This document shows positions 26,061 through 39,500 of a stretch of 64,000 nucleotides of DNA, piece by piece. Origin of the DNA: Apostichopus japonicus (taxonomy: Eukaryota > Echinodermata > Holothuroidea > Aspidochirotida > Stichopodidae); the NCBI RefSeq assembly GCF_037975245.1, contig NC_092575.1, forward strand, positions 22,909,341-22,973,340, in the 5' to 3' direction. The notes beneath the pieces are model-generated. The model did not search any database. It was not told where the DNA came from and saw only the letters and a program-made list of their open reading frames with translations. A program made the position numbers and the translations under genes. How positions within the stretch are numbered: the first letter of the stretch is position 1; the number at the start of each line of letters is the position of its first letter.

Positions 26061-28600
26061 AGTAGCTTATCATAAGTACCACTTCTCTGACTTGTGTTTT
26101 GTACATTTTTTTTATTTTCGTTTGTGAGTCTGAGCTTGTTTTTATTGTTCTGTAACATGGTCACATTCTGGCTCAGTAAGATTATGATGGACAAATATTT
26201 TCAGAATTTGGAAAGAAGGTTAATAGGCCTTTGTTTAACCAGAAAGTCATCGGCAATTCCTTCCCTTTCTTCATAAGTTTATATTTATTGCTAACAATGC
26301 AGTCACGATGTCAGCCATGAGGATGTGGACCTGTTGACAAGATTTTCATACTGGGATTGGACTGGATCCAACACAATTAATTTAGTATACATTCCCTGGT
26401 TATATCCACTAAAGAAACATCCGTGACCCAGAAAATATGATTTATGCTTTGATAACTGCAAACCTGAAAGTTAATATCTATTTTCATTGATCCTAGTGGA
26501 TCTTGTGTACTATCGTCAAAGATTTAAATATTAAGACGGACACTCCTAGTCGGTCAAGAATTGTATCACCAGACTGAAGCAAACTCGATGCCAAAATGCA
26601 ACTTTAAAGAGGTCAGCCCAGTGTCCAAGCACCCCAAATATTTACATCACAATAAATGTTTTATAAAGATGGGGAATATGATATATTTTACAAGTTAGGT
26701 ACTACGTGAGCTGCCAATGTGACATGTTTACAATTCATGCAACTGTATGCATAAGATACAGTATATATACTGTCAGTTATGCCTGGCAGCTTATATTGCA
26801 GTGCTGTTGGTATTAGCAGTAATAGGTCACACTGAAAGGGTCTCCACACACACCTACCCCTCCCTAAGCTATATATATAGCCCTGAGACAGCCACTGATC
26901 ACTAAGTTGCACTATAGAACTCAAGTTAGCTCCCTAAGGTAATTAGATTGAGAACTGTCACTTCAACTGCAAATGAGAGACTGAAAGACAGAACAATATT
27001 CTAACTTTGTTGCTCAAGGACCCCTATGAGCTTCAACTAAACCAAAGTCAAGAAAAAAATAGCAAATGAGGAAAAAAAAACTTTTCTTTAATATTCAAAT
27101 TTATTTTCTCATCCTCTCAGTAGAAAGCCTCTTTTTTTTCTCCCCCATAAATAGTTTTTATATAAAATTTAATTTTATGTAATATTCATCATTTTTTATT
27201 GTAAACTTCAGCTGTTCTTCATGTTGAGATGAGATCCAGCCAATGATATCCATGAAATGAGTGAGGTTCAGACTTATACAGAAGAAAATCTTTTGTTCAA
27301 CATAAACGTCTTTTCTTACAAATATTTTTTATTTTCAATATACACACCATTTTCATTGAACCCAGAATGGAATTTTGATGAACCATAACTTTTGGAATGT
27401 TCTTAGGCAAGTTTATTTAAAACATAATGACCAGTGATAAGCAAATATTTTATAAAACAAGTGAAAAATTAAAAATGTCAACCAAGATATGACAAAAAAA
27501 AAAAATGCCATTAAAACTTTCCAAACCATCAACTAGGCCTAAATTGTCTGAAGTACTGGCATCTATCTGGTCTTCTAAGTTTCCGACCTTCAAACTGAGG
27601 AAAGCTGGTTAAAACTGCAAAGGAATATCACCTCACATTATTACGCTGTGGAAGGTCTGATAGAAAGCTATATATTTCATGTCCATTCAACTTGTGTAAT
27701 GCAGTAAAAATATCTTGAAAATTCTTAAACCTGTATCGAGGTGCACAAATCCAATCTTTTGTACACAAAAATTGACTGAATGATGAAATCATATTCACAC
27801 ACTGTGATTCAAATTTATGATAAAGGATATGAGGGTAATAACACAATTAATAGTTACCATTATTTACATCAGATTCAAGGTGACCAAACCAGTTTTTTCA
27901 CTATTCAGTGTATGGTGATCCTGAACAAGTGTGGGGGGAGGGGGGGGGGAAGTAAGCCATTATCCTCTCTCCCCACATAATTCTTCTGTTCTTCCAGTCC
28001 CTCCTATATGTATAAAATCATCACTACCAGCTTAAACTGCAAAGGGTTCTTACATTTTGTAAGGTACAGTAGGAGCATCCCTTGACCTTTATCCTTTTCT
28101 CTATCCTTCTACTAAAACAGTTTTGGTAGTGTCACCATTGAGATCATCATCTTAATCTAGGAAATCGCTTTGATAAAGTTAGAAAATTGATCTTCGTCTC
28201 TTTAATATAAAAATCTGACTAATGTAAAAGCGTAAGAATAGCGTAAAAATAGTCCAGTCATCTTCGGTTCCTCAACGATGGTTTAAGAACAGAGTTTGCT
28301 ATATTAGCTCATGCTATAGCTGAATTTCAATTATCTCTTGGCACAGGAAGTGGTCACACATACACCTACAGTGGACACACACACACCTACAGTGGACAAA
28401 TATTTTGGTACATCCAGGCTGCTATGTGTCAATCGCAAGGGTAACAATGCCAGCTAAATGAAGAAAATGATGCAGCAAGCTATTGCAATATAAATCTGCC
28501 CCACCCCTTGCCCCACCCCCTCTCCAAGACAGCACTAGTTGTAAGGCATTCTGCCTATATTCACGGTGGGTTTTAGAATCATCAACATAACGTGACATGG
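26061..28600. other. Convergent intergenic stretch, no gene recognised
   Basis: Between the 3' ends of TBCCD1 and the transporter gene I see only AT-rich sequence, homopolymer runs (a G run near 27930) and short CA-rich repeats ('cacacacctacagtggacac' near 28360-28400). No exon with splice signals and family similarity was found. Confidence 0.5.
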
Positions 28601-28660
28601 ACGCAAAAATTGACTGAGGTAGGAGGACTACATCAACTTAAATGGGTGCGGCAAAAACTC

Positions 28661-28858
28661 TTAACATGATAAACTTGTGTAATGCAGCTGGTTTCGAGAT
28701 GCAGCAGTCTCTTCACTCATCACAATGTCAGCTGCCTTTTGACAGCAACTACACTGATATTTGGTTGAATTATCTTCACACTCATCTTTGATCCACACAA
28801 AATCTGTTGCATTACAGGAATAAATATCACCACCGTGAAACGTACACACATCACACTT
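28661..28858 (-). CDS. Unrecognised cysteine-rich open frame (doubtful)
   Basis: A 65-codon open stretch, with no ATG at its upstream end, reads KCDVCTFHGGDIYSCNATDF, then WIKDECEDNSTKYQCSCCQK and ends LHYTSLSC-stop. Eight cysteines in the arrangement CxxC...C...C...CxCC...C, with an N-glycosylation-like NAT and NST, look more protein-like than the neighbouring frames. It could be a terminal exon of an unseen gene, a fragment of a mobile element, or chance. No upstream acceptor with a good pyrimidine tract is visible. Confidence 0.2.
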   Translation of the reverse strand, partial: KCDVCTFHGGDIYSCNATDFVWIKDECEDNSTKYQCSCCQKAADIVMSEETAASRNQLHYTSLSC

Positions 28859-29550
28859 TCATCGCTGGTGTACGTACGTACTACGGTCCACTCAGCATTT
28901 AAGAATCCAAGCTGTAATGATCGGCGCTGAGGATGTTATCATCATATTTTCCAGAATTTACCACTGGTAGCCACTTTCATCTTTTAGGAGAGAGAAGAGT
29001 TTTGTACAGACGATTGGCCTAAGAATTTTTGAGTGCATCCGCTATGGAGTGACCCAGCTGCTTTAACGCTTGTAAGCGTCATTTTGAATAAATGGCAAAC
29101 ATTAGAGAAACTATCAATATACAATAAATCATACAATGAGAGAGGAAAGGAAAATATCAAACCAACACCTAAAAAAAATAATGAAAGATCAAGCAGAAAT
29201 AGCATAGTTCTGACTGACTTAGTCAATCTAATTTGCAAACTGATCTTTCATATCCAGCTGGAAGTCTTTAAAAAAACCAAAGGCCACAGGAGCATCAGCA
29301 ATTAAATCACATCATCAAGGGCTATACACACTTCCTCATAACACATGTCCACAGAACAATTTTCCCCGCTAGAGACTTTGGTCCTTCAGTTGACGAAGTT
29401 ATCGCTGGTTAGGGCAGAGGAAGCATCATTTTTACCTGGCAGACAAATGAGAAATGACATAGAATTGATAAATTGATTGCAAAAACAAGCTGTTGGCAAT
29501 ATTAGTGCTTTGATGCACTTTTACAGTCATTTGGTCAACGTTTTTTTTCT

Positions 29551-29735
29551 TACGCCCCTGCTTCTCTCTGGAATGCCCTCCCGGCTGACTTTTTGACAAT
29601 TTGAACTCCTTTAAATCTATGTTAAAGAATCACTTATTTGTAAATGCTTGTTTTATATATCTTTCTTTAGCGCTTAGAGGGCTTTTGCATTTTGCGCTAT
29701 TTAAATTCCTATTATCATTATTATTATTATTAACT
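29551..29735 (+). mobile_element. Degenerate 3' end of a non-LTR retrotransposon (LINE)
   Basis: The translation gives YAPASLWNALPADFLTI, then, after one frame change, NSFKSMLKNHLFVNA. The LWNxLP...FKxxLKxHLF pattern is the usual C-terminal end of reverse transcriptase polyproteins in several non-LTR clades. A 3' UTR follows with 'tgcgctatttaaatt' and an (ATT)n tail at about 29711-29733. The coding part is broken by the frameshift and a stop, so this is a dead, 5'-truncated copy. Confidence 0.6.
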
Positions 29736-30109
29736 TATCATATTCATTATTGTATTCTGCAAACTTTTGGACGCTTACTTTTAAAATAATTTACAGATTG
29801 ACAAGAAACTGTTGCAATCACAAAAAATGTGTTTACACATTTTGTTGCATGGGAACGATTTGATAAAAGAAACACCGATGCCCATTGAAGATGTACCAAG
29901 TACTCTCTAAAATAACAGATTGCAATATTGTAATGATGAGAAAAACCTATAAATCTACCATTTGAGATTTAATTTTATGAGAAATGAAGCCACCAAATTA
30001 ATCACTCCTGGCATATTGAGGACGAAGATTTTGTTTTTGTAATGTGATGGGCAATCCTATAGAACTGCCAGCAACATTCAACATAGAGATATATCTATAA
30101 TAATAATTC

Positions 30110-30175
30110 ACTTGTCATTTAGCCTCTGAAGAAGATCCTGCTAGGATCAAAACATCAGGCCAACTTACTTTTACA
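30110..30175 (+). repeat. Retroelement-like CTGAAGA...AAAC motif, copy 2
   Basis: Shares with 7984-8054 the block 'cttgtcatttagcctctg', then 'aagaagatcctgctag', and a closing 'tcaggccaa(c/a)ttactttt(a)'. Here the middle forms the five-pair stem GATCC-tgcta-GGATC directly between CTGAAGA(A) and AAAAC, closer to the ancestral hairpin than copy 1. It lies just beyond the 3' end of the transporter coding region. Confidence 0.45.
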
Positions 30176-30176
30176 C

Positions 30177-30520
30177 ATATAATAATAATAATAATATAAT
30201 AATAAATGAGACTTATATACAGTAGCACCAAATCAGTAGACAAAAGTCACTGCTCAAGGCGCTTTACAAAGAAAGCAAATAAATTTACAATAGAACAAGT
30301 GAAAAGATGGGTCTTAAGTAAACTTTTGAATGTAGAAAGTTTAGAGCATATTCGAATGTGATCTGGTAACTTGTTCCATAGATAAAGAGCCAGAGTATTC
30401 AAAGGGTCTGTAACCATCTCTTCAAGCGTATTTAGGAACAGTTAAATACAGTTTGTTGGAGGGACGAAGTGTGCGAGTTGGAATAATTAAATATCTTGTC
30501 ATATTTAAGTCCAGTACATG
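30177..30520 (-). mobile_element. SINE-like interspersed repeat with (ATT)n tail
   Basis: Read on the minus strand the sequence ends ...CTGTATATAAGTCTCATT followed by an (ATT)n tail at about 30177-30206. The body contains 'aaggcgctttacaaag' and 'aagatgggtcttaagtaaac' in the plus orientation. Tail and orientation resemble the SINE at 18365-18758. I could not define a tRNA-like head. It directly abuts the stop codon of the transporter gene (30545), so part of it is probably transcribed as 3' UTR. Confidence 0.5.
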
Positions 30521-30544
30521 TTGCAACATGCATGTGTAGTCTTT

Positions 30545-33500
30545 TTAATGAGGAGCAACACAACATGGTGACTTACTTTTAACAATGTCCTCAACTCTCT
30601 TCTTAGCAGCTTCTATGTAGAGGGAGGTGGCTAAGAATGCCCCTCCTCCTAGGACTGTGATGAAGCCACCGATATATAATGCGTACACTAGACTGTAATA
30701 TTGGTCATGTATAGAGCTCGGAGCCGACATATTTTCACGAATTCTGTCTGAGACCTAGAAGAAAGAAAAAGCGCCCACTTTTAGTGCGGATGAGTATGGG
30801 AACAGGTAGAGTTCCCCATGCTATAAGTACCGGTAGAAGGCGCAAAGTGGGAGTAAAACACCTAATTTTGCGTTTGAGTACAAACCCACGAGGATGAGTT
30901 CAGGTACAGGGAAACCATGTTAGTGACACGAGCAGAGACGCACTACAAGTCTGGTGGTAGGGACCTAGTTTCAACTTGGACATACCGATATTAACCCCTT
31001 CAATCTCCAAATCTTGCTTGTATTGTATCATCTTACATAACATTTGAAACCTACCACAAGGAGGGATGTGGTCAGTTTTAAATGATCTCGACCTGTAAAC
31101 CAGATATGTATATATGCTTTGGCAAAAGTGTTGTTATGTATATATTGTTGGGTAATCTACAATCAATATCAAAAACTTTTAAACCATTCTTTTAACTTGG
31201 AGGATGGAGAGGTATCCCTTCCCTCCCTCCCCCTCCCCCTACAGAACCCAGGAAGAATGGGATTACTACAATTCTTTCTTCCTTTTTTTTTGGTGATGGG
31301 TGAAGGGGAAGCCTTTTTTTGGACAACTTGCATGGCAGATTTGTGGTCCTTTGAGGTGGGTTGATGGGGAGAATCCCAAGAGGGTTGGGGGGGGGGGGTT
31401 CTGGGCAAGAAATATTAATATTATGGGTACTTTTTTGAGTGATAATATTTATTTATTAATATTACTAAAATTACTGAAAAAAAATATTTGGCAACGTAGT
31501 GCCACTTCTCGTTGTACTGAGTGTAGATTTCCTTCTAGTACAAGTTTCCAAAATAGTTGATACGGTTCAGCAAAATACTTGCAGCACTTTCTTCCACTGA
31601 GGGTATCATAATTAAACGACAAAAAAATGAAATATTAACTTACAAATCCGACAATCCAAGGGCTAAGAGCATCCCCTAGCAGATGAGACATCAACATCTG
31701 CACAGCATTACCGGTTGCTCGTCTGGTCGGTATGAGAATGTACTGATGGAGGCAAAAGGGTAGATCAACAAAGTGTGTGCATTATTTCTGTACTAAATAG
31801 TACAGACTAAAATGTTATATTATTGAAATTAATACTTATGCATGAATCCATAATTAAATGTTTCAAAGTTGTTCGAATATTTTGGAAATGAGACAAAACA
31901 ACATAAAAAAGAGGTGGGCAAGTGGGGAGGGAGAAGGTGGCCAAAGAACTTTGCATTTTGTTTAAACTGGGATTAAACCCCTGTTTTGTTCAGTCTGAAA
32001 GGACTTTTACATCATGACATCAGTAGTTGAATCCTAGTCAAGCAAAAATTGCTCTTTCCAAATTTAATATAGTTTTTTTTTGGGGGGGGGGGGGTCAAAA
32101 TGTTAGAAAACAAGTGGGGACTTATTTTTAGACTAAATCAAGATATGGAAATGCCGGCTGAAATTTTTATCCAAACTTGAGAAATGATGTGCTGATCTTC
32201 TCAATAATAACTGTGCATACTTTAAAAAAACAACAACAAAAAACTCACCAATAGTATATCTGGAATTAAGGCCCAATTCAAAAACAGCAATGTTTCTGAG
32301 AATAATATGAAAATCTACAGACAAAACAAAAAGAAAGAAGACAAGATTTTTAGATATTGCATTTCAAATTTGCATCAGACTGATTCATGTTTTTTTTCCT
32401 TAAAAACAAATCCTTGATTTTGTGGAACCAATATTGAATCTTGCTGTAATGTGTTGTTGTATTTGGCATTGTGTATTGTAATGTGTTGTATTTGGCATTG
32501 TGTATTGTAATGTGTTGTATTTGGCATTGTGTATTGTAATGTGTTGTACTTGGCATTGTGTATTGTATTGTACTTGGCAATGTGTATTGTAATGTGTTGT
32601 ATTTGGCATTGTGTATTGTAATGTGTTGTATTTGGCATTGTGTATTGTAATGTGTTGTATTTGGCATTGTGTATTGTAATGTGTTGTATTTGGCATTGTG
32701 TATTGTAATGTGTTGTATTTGGCATTGTGTACTGTAAATTGTTGTATTTGGCATTGTGTAATGTGTTGTACTTGGCATTGTGTATTGTAATGTGTTGTAT
32801 TTGGCATTGTGTATTGTGTTGTACTTGGCATGTGTATTGTAATGTGTTGTACTTGGCATTGTGTATTGTAATGTGTTGTATTTGGCATTGTGTATTGTAA
32901 TGTATTGTATTTGGCATTGTGTATTGTATTTGGCATTGTGTATTGTAATGTGCTCTATTTGGCATTGTGTATTGTAATGTATTGTATTTGGCATTGTGTA
33001 TTGTAATGTGTTGTATTTGGCATTGTGTATTGTAATGTGTTGTATTTGGCATTGTGTATTGTGTTGTACTTGGCATTGTGTATTGTAATGTGTTGTATTT
33101 GGCATTGTGTATTGTGTTGTACTTGGCATGTGTATTGTAATGTGTTGTATTTGGCATTGTGTATTGTAATGTGTTGTATTTGGCATTGTGTATTGTAATG
33201 TGTTGTATTTGGCATTGTGTATTGTAATGTGTTGTATTTGGCATTGTGTATTGTAATGTATTGTATTTGGCATTGTGTATTGTAATGTGTTGTATTTGGC
33301 ATTGTGTATTGTAATGTGTTGTATTTGGCATTGTGAATTGTGTTGCACTTGGCATTGTGTATTGTAATGTGTTGTATTTGGCATTGTGTATTGTGTTATA
33401 CTTGGCATGTGTATTGTAATGTGTTGTATTTGGCATTGTGTATTGTAATGTGTTGTATTTGGCATTGTGTATTGTAATGTGTTGTATTTGGCATTGTGTA

Positions 33501-36500
33501 TTGTAATGTGTTGTATTTGGCATTGTGTATTGTAATGTGTTGTATTTGGCATTGTGTATTGTAATGTGTTGTATTTGGCATTGTGTATTGTAATGCGTTG
33601 TATTTGGCATTGTGTATTGTAATGTGTTGAATTTGGCATTGTGTATTGTAATGTGTTGTATTTGGCATTGTGTATTGTAATGTGTTGTACTTGGCATTGT
33701 GTATTGTAATGTGTTGTATTTGGCATTGTGTATTGTAATGTGTTGTACTTGGCATTGTGTATTGTAATGTGTTGTATTTGGCATTGTGTATTGTAATGTG
33801 TTGTACTTGGCATTGTGTATTGTATTGAATTGTACTTGGCATTGTGTATTGTAATGTGTTGTATTTGGCATTGTGTATTGTATTTGGCATTGTGTATTGT
33901 AATGTATTGTGTTTGTGCAACATTTTGGAATGTCCATCATCTTCGGGTACATTGTTGTAGGTTGACTTTACCCTTGCCATGGTAACTTCTATGCACACTG
34001 ATCCTTAATTCTCAGTTTAATGGAATATGGTGATTACCATCTGATCTTCCTTACGATTTTCCTGTCACCTCTACAGAGTAAGTCGACTTTTCGTCGACTG
34101 CAGCTTTGACAAAAATGCAAGAATTTTTTCCTGTTCCGTTGATCAGGATTCGTGACCTCTTGTATTTGGTTGATTCATCAACATTTCTCACAGGTCAGTG
34201 AAATATATTCAATGTTACGATAACTGTATGTTAACTATTGCTGTTGTTGACCCGTTTTGAAGAACAAGCCCATACGGAAAGCTTCATTGTTAATATGGAT
34301 TGTTCCATCGATGTTTAACATTCCATATTTTGTTGAATGAATACCATCGAACATAAGGCTGTAGACACAGAGCCAGGAATCATAGCATTACTGAGCTGAC
34401 CCTGATAAAGATGAGTTGATTATTGCCTGTATTTCCACTCCTAAACATCTTAGAAAGTTTAAACAACTCTGTCGACTGGTAGGAGCTTTGCAAAGATTAT
34501 GTTTGGCCAATAATCAGCAAAATTATGGGATCTATAACATAGAATTAGAGAGGAATAATACGAGGAAAAATAAGTGCAGATGATGATATGATATTACAGC
34601 AGATTCAATCAGACATCATTTTGAAGTTACTTCTAGTGAGAAGTAACCGTTGTAACTTTTATTCAAAACTATATTTAAGCTGAAACCACTGCATCTAACA
34701 ATACTAGTACTAAAATCATGAACACAGTAATGCTAGAATTATATATGGCATTGTATTATATGATATTGCACTGTATTGTACAGTATTATATTGCATTGCA
34801 TTATATTGCACTGTATTGCATTATATTGCATTGCATTGTATGGTACTATATGGTACTGTATTGTATTATATCCTATTGTTTTATGTTCCGTTGTACTGTA
34901 TTTTATTATATCCTATTGTATTATTTCCATTGTTTTGCATTGTATTACATCCAATTGTTTTATTTAGCATTGTATGGCATTGTATTGTGATTTGCTCCAC
35001 TGAACTGTATCATATTTTGGCAAGAGTGTGGTTTTGTATTGTTTTATACAGTATTGTACGACATTACATTGCGTTGCACTGCTGTGTAATGCACTGCACT
35101 ATATAGTACAATTCAACGCATCAATTGCACATAGATATATACCATTCACCTTACCCAGGCTACTGTCACATTTTGATCGGCTACCAAGATTCCTAGGAAG
35201 AGGAACGGTGCACCAGAGAGCATACCAAATGCACAGACCAATGGATCTGCCCTCGGGTTGAACTTGCGTAGATACTGTGCGAAGGAGGTCCCCAATGCTA
35301 CTCCTACAAATCCCGATATACACGTTACGATCCCAAAAACGTAACTGACACTGGAAAAGACACGGGCGAGAAATAAGAAATAAGAAAAAAAAAGAAAAAC
35401 ACTTACAATGGTAGAAACAAAACCATATCATATTAAAACAGGTTTTCGATAAATGTTTTGATGGCATTTTATACTAATATTTCATCGAGCTATTATAGCT
35501 TGATTACCAAAGTTTTATTTGAAAATGTGATTAAGAGTCTAAAAATTTGGGCATTTCTAAGCAGTGTTTTTAAGTGTGTTTTACTATATACTTCCATGAA
35601 AAGTGCCTGGAGGACAAAATATTGAGACTTGAACCAACAAGTATAAATAACCAACTAATAATCTATAAATGGCTCACAAATCCAGACGAATACCTAAGCA
35701 TGATCAATTGCAATTTTATTTCGAGTAATTTTTCGATCGGTAGAAAACTGGCCGACACAAATTTAAAGGAAAGACTGCTTTCAAACATCCTTCTAGCACA
35801 ACACAAAGTAATGAGTTATGAACCACTCAGTTGAAGAAAAAAATGGTTTTTCGTTTGTCTCACAAATTCAATGTACACGTGATGATACATTGTTTCATTC
35901 TTTACTTTGTCAAAAGTTTCAAGGCTATTCCTGACCTCATGAATATCTGGTGGACCAGAGTAACAGATTTTATTTGCATGTACCTCATATATCTATCTCA
36001 AAAGTTTGAGTTTGGCAAAATCAGATTTTCGCAGTCGATTAAAATCCAATCGTATATATGCATCTGTAACCGTCGTGGTATATTGAAGCACACTTTAAGT
36101 TTTCTCTTACCTGCTGTTGTCTAGACCCTGCAGGGTGTATGCAAACTCTAGCGTTTTCACCGCCCACAGAGCAAGTGCTCCAACTACCCAGCACTGGCAG
36201 GTCAGGCCAAGAGATGAAAAAATGTAGCTTGGACTGTGAAGAGTTAATATAAAATATAATAAAAAAAAACGGGAATTTCTGTTCACTGGTTCTACCCCTT
36301 TTTTGTTAGTTCAGTTAACAGCAGTTACCAACAAAACAGAGTAAAGCAAAACAACAAATCAAAATTTTGGAAACTATGTTTTTGACTGTATGTGTGTTGT
36401 AGTTCTAGATGTGATGAACTGTTCCTTCCTGAAGTCATCACGATGGAATTTGCATAATGAATGGCGGTTTTCTGTGCATTGTGGTCAGGCCTTAGGAGCC

Positions 36501-39500
36501 AATTTCAAAGCGCGCGTATTCAGTCCAACAGAAAGTGGTTAACTTAAAAATCGAATATTAGATAGTTCTGAGGTTACTGAATAATATAAATTGTCTTTGA
36601 TTCCTGCCTTTGTTATTCCTTTAAACCTTATTTTAGGCAAAGACCCTTATCCTTCCAAATGGAACAGCTGTTTAAGAAAAAATTTATAAAAATCCTTTTC
36701 AATCTGATTAAGTTTTTATAAAATAATTACGGATAGATTTTTAACTTATGATTATGGTTATATTCAAATTGTTTTACCATCAGTGGCTGGTGTCTATGTT
36801 TGTCTGTTCTATCAGTTCTAGTTTGTTTGGCCCTATATATAATTTATATAACTTACTGATGAGTTATTCTGCTTGTTTTTCCTTCTTTCATCCAGGCGGG
36901 TGGGTGCCAAGGGGGGGGGGGCACTGGGGGCATGTGCCCCCACTTTTTTCCAAAATAGTAAATGTGCCCTACTGGTAAATAAAATGTGCCCCTTTGATGA
37001 AGACTGTCTTTTGGATATCTTAAGCTTTTGTTAATTTTAATATTTTATTTAAATAGTTTTTTTTTAGTCTGTACATGCAATTTTTAAAATGGCATCCCAT
37101 ATCTTTATGTAGCATGGTTAACAATAAACAATCTCAATAAACAGTATTGATAGCATGCTTACACATTATATATATTTAAGTGATATGGCCGGTGTGTAAC
37201 GGTTTATAGCATAACGAGTGGTGACTGTGGAATGAGAAAGTGCCCCTCTGATGTTGTGCCCCCCCACTTTTTGGAAGCTTCCTTCCCCCCCACCACCCTG
37301 CTTTCATCTTTGATGCTTTTCACCATCTAGTTATTATGTATTCATTTATTATTTCTATGTAAGTCTCTTGTACCTCTTTTGAGGAAATAAAGAGAATAAA
37401 CTGAAACTGAAACATGTATGAAATATTAACTCAATAGATTTGCAGATGCTTAAAATTCGGTGAGTCATATGATTAAATTATGTATCCAACGTCACACATC
37501 TTATATATATGGTCAATTCCATGGTGACTCGCATGACATTTTTACTCAAATTCCTCTCTGTTTGATATCATTTAACAAATAAAGAAATTACCTGGGAGAA
37601 AAGCATTAATGTAGCAGTGAATGTACGCCTTAATGCTTACAACAGTAGAGAAAAAATATTTATACCTCAAGTATTTGGGGTGAAATTGGCGAAAAACTAA
37701 ACGTGACTCGCGTGACAGTTACTGTACTATTAGCAAAAATCAGAATGCACACACAAATGTTCGATTTCTTATGTCTTATTAAAATTTTTCCAATCACTTT
37801 TTATAATCATACCGAAGTTGAAAAATACCTCTACCTCAATTGCTATGCAACTTTGAAAAAAAGTTGTAACGCATGAAAATAACGATGAAGATGTATTGTG
37901 ACTCGCGTGACAAGAAAACGTGACTCGCGTGACAAGTTCACTTTTCGGATAGTTATAGACCAAATGCAGTAGTGAATTGAGGGTACAGATCTTGCATAGT
38001 GAAATATAACATTTATTGGTCTAGAAATTGTCCAAAAGGTACTTCCTTTGGGAATGTCCAGATGATATTAATGTCCCCGAGTTACCTTCATGACTGCAGA
38101 CAGTAGGTAATATACTGTACGGGTAGTACAGTTGTTCAGGCAATACATTTTGTCAATTAATATTTATAACAATATTTAGTCTGTTGAAGTCACTCATTTG
38201 AAAGTTATAGAAGAAACAGATCTATCAAAATGTGATTCAAATTACCATTCTCATTTGTCATATTTGAATAAACCAAAAGTGTAATATTTGAGAAGATACA
38301 TTCGCTCATAGAATTTTGGGAATGATTGAGCAGTTAAGACCTTAAGGTTGTCAAGTCATAGGACATGACATTGCCAGATACAAATGTAGATTATGGTTTA
38401 GTATAATACTAAAAAATCAATGACATGTGCTAACTTTCCAAATGTGGTGATAAAATAGGCATTATAGTGCGAATAAATATTCATGATTTTAAATTCTGAT
38501 ATTTCAAATGAAATTATGATAATAGTTGCATTATGTGTGCCCATATTATTCAAGTTGCCTAATTAAAGGGGAATGCATATATGATATCTTTAATCAGTGA
38601 TTCATTCATCAAAATATAACATCCCTGTAATTTTCACACAGTAAATAGGTAGAAACACTATCTTGATTTGACGTGACTCGCGTGACATGACTCGCGTGAC
38701 ATTTGTAAAGGGTGATTTTCTGCAAAATTTGAATATCTTCTGAAAAGGAAATTTCAGTAATCCTTTAGGTATCTATGTGAAGACTTGATATTCATTATTT
38801 TGGAGTAAAACTATTGTGCAGGCAAGGAGAAAAAAAGCAAAAACAGTCAATTTTGTGACTCTGTGACAGTAAATCGAGGGTGTTTACTGTTTTCTATTTA
38901 CCACTGTTGTCTAATGCCTTGATATCAAAATAAAATTGAAGCTATTAAGTGAGCACTATGCTATAGCAAATATAATTAGTCCAACACACAGTAAATAGGT
39001 AGAAACACTATCTTAATTTGACGTGACTCGCATGACGTGACTCGCGTGACATTCATAAAGGGTGATTTTCCGCAAAATTTGAATATCTTCTGGAAAGGAA
39101 AATTCAGTAATCCTTTTGGTATCTATGTGAAGACTTGATATTCATTATTTGGTGTAAAACTATTGTGCAGGCAAGGAGAAAAAAAAACAAAAACAGTAAA
39201 TTTTGTGACTCGCGTGACAGTAAATGGAGGGTGTTTTCAATTCACCACTATTGTCTAATGCCTTGATGTCGAAAAAAAATTGAAGCTATTAAGTGAGCAC
39301 TATGCTATAGCAAATATAATTAGTCCAAAAAACTGATGATATCTATGATTACTATGTACAAATCTGCACAAAATGAAATTTCACTGTATTTTTCATAATT
39401 TAGTTAAAACGGGAACCATTTGTTATAACTGACCCCATAATCAAACAAATGATGTTTTGGGGGTGAAAAAATTATTTTTAGTATATAACTACAAGTATTC

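Noticed and set aside
31384-32096. Long G tracts (near 31389 and 32080) as G-quadruplex control elements
   Set aside because: Homopolymer G runs occur in many places here, including transposon edges, with no positional link to promoters or splice sites.
32350-33998. Open frames of 487, 525, 200 and 178 codons on the minus strand
   Set aside because: They are translations of the 29-bp satellite in three frames with a 29-residue period, and they lie within an intron of SPNS.
35574-36124. Two adjacent plus-strand frames of 86 and 97 codons
   Set aside because: They lie antisense in SPNS introns, share no recognised motif, and the second overlaps exon 6 of SPNS on the other strand.
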